Positions 61,530-64,000 of a DNA stretch of 64,000 nucleotides are shown piece by piece. A program made the translations under genes and the position numbers. The DNA comes from Flagellimonas aurea (lineage in GTDB: Bacteria > Bacteroidota > Bacteroidia > Flavobacteriales > Flavobacteriaceae). Each line of letters begins with the position of its first letter. Position 1 is the stretch's first letter. The stretch lies in NCBI RefSeq assembly GCF_017313785.1, contig NZ_JAFLNL010000002.1, positions 62,001 to 126,000 of the forward strand, given 5' to 3'. The notes beneath the pieces were generated by a model. It had not been told where the DNA came from, ran no database searches, and saw only the letters and a program-made list of their open reading frames with translations.

Positions 61530-62030
61530 CTAATATTCCTGCGGGGCGTAGAGCAAATGCTCTGCCAACGTAAAGTCTACGCTCAAATCATCCTTTAGTT
61601 CATACTTAATAATAAGGTCTCCCCAATATTTACCATCGGAAAAATCGGCCAGAATCCATTTGTGGTTCAATACTTTGATTTTGTTGATTTTAAAATCACT
61701 TTCCATGCCTTCGTAAGGAATCAAAGGATTGTCGCCTTTTCGTTCGTTGGTTTCCAATAACTTATCCTGGATATAGAGTGAAGGGTTTTCCAGGTTCAGG
61801 TGGTCATAATACGCCAAAGCATCGTCATTGTTCTCCAAGGTAAAGTATTGCATGTCCAATACCTTTAAATGCATGGTCTGCAAAGAATCCTCTAGCTTCA
61901 CCACCTCTTGTTCTAGTTGTTTTACATCTGATATCAATGCTTTTTGCATATTATTTCCCGTCACAAACTGGAAAAGTGCCAATAATGCGGCGAAAACGAA
62001 TAGGTATAGGAATATATTTCTCTTCATCAA
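61530..62030 (-). CDS. Conserved membrane-anchored protein, unknown
   Basis: 166 residues. One N-terminal membrane helix (about 5-22, IFLYLFVFAALLALFQFVTG), then a coiled-coil stretch (SDVKQLEQEVVKLEDSLQTM) and a soluble domain with NKIKVLNHKWILADFSDGKY and YELKDDLSVDFTLAEHLLY. The orientation suggests a periplasmic domain. I recall homologues in Flavobacteriaceae without function. It ends 18 bp before the convergent alpha/beta-hydrolase stop and follows the MBL hydrolase gene by 2 bp. Confidence 0.75.
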   Translation of the reverse strand: MMKRNIFLYLFVFAALLALFQFVTGNNMQKALISDVKQLEQEVVKLEDSLQTMHLKVLDMQYFTLENNDDALAYYDHLNLENPSLYIQDKLLETNERKGDNPLIPYEGMESDFKINKIKVLNHKWILADFSDGKYWGDLIIKYELKDDLSVDFTLAEHLLYAPQEY

Positions 62031-62032
62031 AT

Positions 62033-62809
62033 CTAAATTTTGATCTTTAGGTTATCGTAGGCCAAATGTATGTTTTTGGGGAGACTTTTTTCTACTTCTT
62101 CATGAAATCCCAACAAAGCGCTTATGTGCGTAAAATAGGTCTGCTCCGCCCCTACTTTTTTGGCAAAATCCAAAGCTTCTTCCAAATTAAAATGAGAATG
62201 ATGTGGCTCGATACGCAGTGCGTTTATTACCAATACTTTGGCTCCCTTCATTTTTTTTATCTCCTCCTCTTCTACCCGTTTCACATCCGTCATATAGATA
62301 AATTCTCCAAAACGGTAACCAAAAACCTGTAGTCTGTTGTGAAAGGCTTCAATGGGCACCACATCCAAATTCCCTAATGGGATTTTCATATTTTTATCGA
62401 CTTCATTTACCTGAACAGCTGGAGCACCGGGATATCGGTCTTCGTCCGCAAAAATATAGTCGAACCGTTTTTTTAAGGATTGAATTACCCTAGGATGGGC
62501 ATAAATTGGAATATCTCCCTGTCTAAAGAAAAAAGGACGTATATCATCCATACCTGCCGTATGGTCCGCATGTTCATGGGTGAACAGAATGCCATCCAAC
62601 TGATCTATGGGATTGGCAAGCATTTGTTGTCTAAAATCCGGCCCGCAATCAATTACATAATTGTAGTTGTTCCATGAAATCAATACAGAAACACGTAGTC
62701 TTTTATCCCTCGGGTCCTTGCTCAGGCATACGGGATGATTGCTCCCGATTACAGGAATCCCCTGCGAAGTTCCCGTACCCAAAAAAGTAATGGTCATCTG
62801 ATCATCCAT
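62033..62809 (-). CDS. MBL-fold metallo-hydrolase, PhnP/RNase Z-like
   Basis: 258 residues from ATG 62809 (MDDQMTITFLGTGTSQGIPV); a start at 62818 adds three residues and MTITF at 62797 is also possible. Beta-lactamase fold with HxHxDH as FTHEHADHTAGMDDIRPFF, GCGPDFRQQ-like DCGPDFRQQML, and HSHFNLEEALDFA plus TYFTHIS near the C-terminus. The SGIP-type N-terminus and length resemble PhnP (cyclic ribosyl phosphate phosphodiesterase), but no phn genes are nearby. Exact substrate unknown. Confidence 0.88.
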   Translation of the reverse strand: MDDQMTITFLGTGTSQGIPVIGSNHPVCLSKDPRDKRLRVSVLISWNNYNYVIDCGPDFRQQMLANPIDQLDGILFTHEHADHTAGMDDIRPFFFRQGDIPIYAHPRVIQSLKKRFDYIFADEDRYPGAPAVQVNEVDKNMKIPLGNLDVVPIEAFHNRLQVFGYRFGEFIYMTDVKRVEEEEIKKMKGAKVLVINALRIEPHHSHFNLEEALDFAKKVGAEQTYFTHISALLGFHEEVEKSLPKNIHLAYDNLKIKI

Positions 62810-62885
62810 TAATTTCAAAATTATAACTTATTTATTTAATAGATTGATTGAAGAGTGTAACTTTGTTTCATCTTAAAATTTGGAT

Positions 62886-64000
62886 ATGCCTACCGTACCA
62901 AGCAAAGAAAATGCTTTTGAAAATATTCCTTCCATAAAGGCCAAAACCCTTAGGATAAACTTAAATCGTGATATTTACGGAACCTTTGCCGAAATTGGTG
63001 CAGGACAGGAAACCGCTAGGCATTTTTTTAGGGCCGGTGGAGCCTCTGGGACCATTGCAAAAGCGATGAGTGCTTACGACAAATCCTTTAGTGATGCTAT
63101 TTACGGTATTGAGGAAGACGGGCGCTACGTGACCCAATCCCGATTAAAGAAAATGCTGGACCACGAAATGCGTTTGGTCGAGGAACGGATAAGCAGGGAC
63201 AGCAATCCGGATTATCTATTTTTTAGCTACGCCAATACGGTAGCCACCATAGATTTTTCCAAGAGATATAAAGGACATGGATGGGTTGGACTACGTTTTC
63301 AATTAGACCCCGACCAAAAGGAGTATGATGAGATTGTACTCCATATCCGTTTTAAGCAAAATGAAGCAAGATTACAGCAAGAAACACTTGGAATACTTGG
63401 TGTTAACCTGATTTATGGGGCATTTTTCAAATTCCACAAACCAAGAAAACTTTTAAAATACCTATATGATCATATTGACCAAGATACGTTGGAAATTGAT
63501 ATGATCAACTTTACCGGGCCCAATTTTGCCGATGTCGATAACCGTTTGATGAGCCTTCAGCTTATTAAAAACGATATGACGGATGCTGTAATGTTTGGAC
63601 CTGATGGCAACAACTTGTTGCCAGCTGCCGTCCTTTACAAGAAAAATATCTTGGCCCTTCGCGGTAGTTTCAGGCCTGTTACCAAGGTGAATATGGATAT
63701 GTTCCAGAAATCGTACGATATTTTCATCAGGGAACAAACGGTGGACATGGAAAATGCCATCGTTGTGTTTGAGATAACATTATCCAACCTCAAGGCCTCG
63801 GGCGAAATTGACGAACAAGATTTTATGGATCGGGCCGAACTGCTCTGCTCCCTTGGCCATACCGTATTGATATCCAAGTTCCAGGAATACTATAAACTTG
63901 TAGAATACTTTAATAACTACACCAAGGCTAAAATTGGTTTAACAATGGGCGTCAATAACTTGGTGGATGTATTCGATGAAAAATATTACCGTCACTTGAG
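62886..64000 (+). CDS. Large conserved protein, unknown function, cut by window edge
   Basis: 371 codons visible from ATG 62886 (MPTVPSKENAFENIPSIKAK), open at the right edge. No signal peptide or membrane segment, though I recall homologues sometimes mislabelled as TonB-dependent receptors. Conserved-looking parts are NRDIYGTFAEIGAGQETARH, FRAGGASGTIAKAMSAYDKS, LSNLKASGEIDEQDFMDRAE and FNNYTKAKIGLTMGVNNL. Homologues I remember are near 480 residues, so about a hundred are missing. Function not known. The start lies in a divergent arrangement with the MBL gene, 77 bp away. Confidence 0.75.
   Translation, partial: MPTVPSKENAFENIPSIKAKTLRINLNRDIYGTFAEIGAGQETARHFFRAGGASGTIAKAMSAYDKSFSDAIYGIEEDGRYVTQSRLKKMLDHEMRLVEERISRDSNPDYLFFSYANTVATIDFSKRYKGHGWVGLRFQLDPDQKEYDEIVLHIRFKQNEARLQQETLGILGVNLIYGAFFKFHKPRKLLKYLYDHIDQDTLEIDMINFTGPNFADVDNRLMSLQLIKNDMTDAVMFGPDGNNLLPAAVLYKKNILALRGSFRPVTKVNMDMFQKSYDIFIREQTVDMENAIVVFEITLSNLKASGEIDEQDFMDRAELLCSLGHTVLISKFQEYYKLVEYFNNYTKAKIGLTMGVNNLVDVFDEKYYRHL

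Noticed and set aside
1..64000. tRNA or rRNA genes, CRISPR arrays, insertion sequences, prophage genes
   Set aside because: None was recognised: no cloverleaf with a conserved T-arm, no spaced repeats, no transposase or phage structural genes.

Overview
The window reads as the chromosome of a marine-type Flavobacteriaceae (Bacteroidota), in the Muricauda/Allomuricauda/Maribacter neighbourhood. The signs are the LpxC-FabZ fusion typical of Bacteroidota, PorX (response regulator of the type IX secretion system), BatA/VWA-type membrane proteins, a TonB receptor with a carboxypeptidase-like N-terminal domain, A/T-rich gene starts with little Shine-Dalgarno signal, and several promoters of the Bacteroidota form TTG-N~20-TAnnTTTG. 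No rRNA, tRNA, CRISPR array, IS element or prophage was seen. The placement is inference from gene content.

Layout. 1-2.0 kb: start of the his operon (hisG, hisD) behind an attenuator with a 17-residue leader peptide containing three consecutive histidines. 2.0-7.6 kb: prohibitin-like protein, VWA membrane protein, fabG, sucD. 6.7-11.4 kb: a lipid A cluster (lpxD, lpxC-fabZ, lpxA, efp, second lpxD-like gene). 11.4-17.2 kb: HD hydrolase, porX, tsaE, a tiny secreted peptide and an alanine dehydrogenase-like gene. 17.3-26.2 kb: an accessory locus described below. 26.3-33.7 kb: proline dehydrogenase, aroB, DinB-like, Lrp, M14 peptidase, small XRE regulator, sterol desaturase-like protein. 33.8-41.1 kb: topoisomerase IV (parC, parE), EamA transporter, ychF, ferredoxin. 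41.2-50.4 kb: LuxC-like acyl-CoA reductase, serC-serA, DUF937, small membrane proteins, a metal-type TonB receptor, folE, msrA. 50.6-64 kb: lolD-like ATPase, TIGR02757 protein, a ParDE toxin-antitoxin pair, an oxidoreductase, S10 peptidase, SGNH hydrolase, glycosyltransferase, BatA protein, a dihydroorotase homologue without its HxH metal ligands, and an unassigned conserved protein cut by the right edge.

The most notable region is 19.0-26.2 kb on the minus strand: a secreted-peptide (bacteriocin-like or signalling) system. It holds an HlyD-type adaptor, a C39-peptidase ABC exporter, five short ORFs (50-60 aa, four of them under 60 codons) each with a double-glycine leader fitting L-S-x-x-E-L-x-x-I-x-G-G, one leaderless membrane peptide, and two CPBP-family membrane proteins, one lacking a recognisable second (His) motif and so a candidate immunity protein. 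Two small HTH regulators in the same locus are homologous to each other and both carry a double-glycine site at the same place after the DNA-binding part. In one of them it is a perfect leader (LSNNEVTEIYGG) followed by a 29-residue Cys-containing tail. This suggests regulators that are themselves substrates of the C39 peptidase, which I do not recognise as a described arrangement.

Limits: all family assignments come from reading translated motifs; no database search, structure prediction or composition count was run. DUF numbers are from memory.
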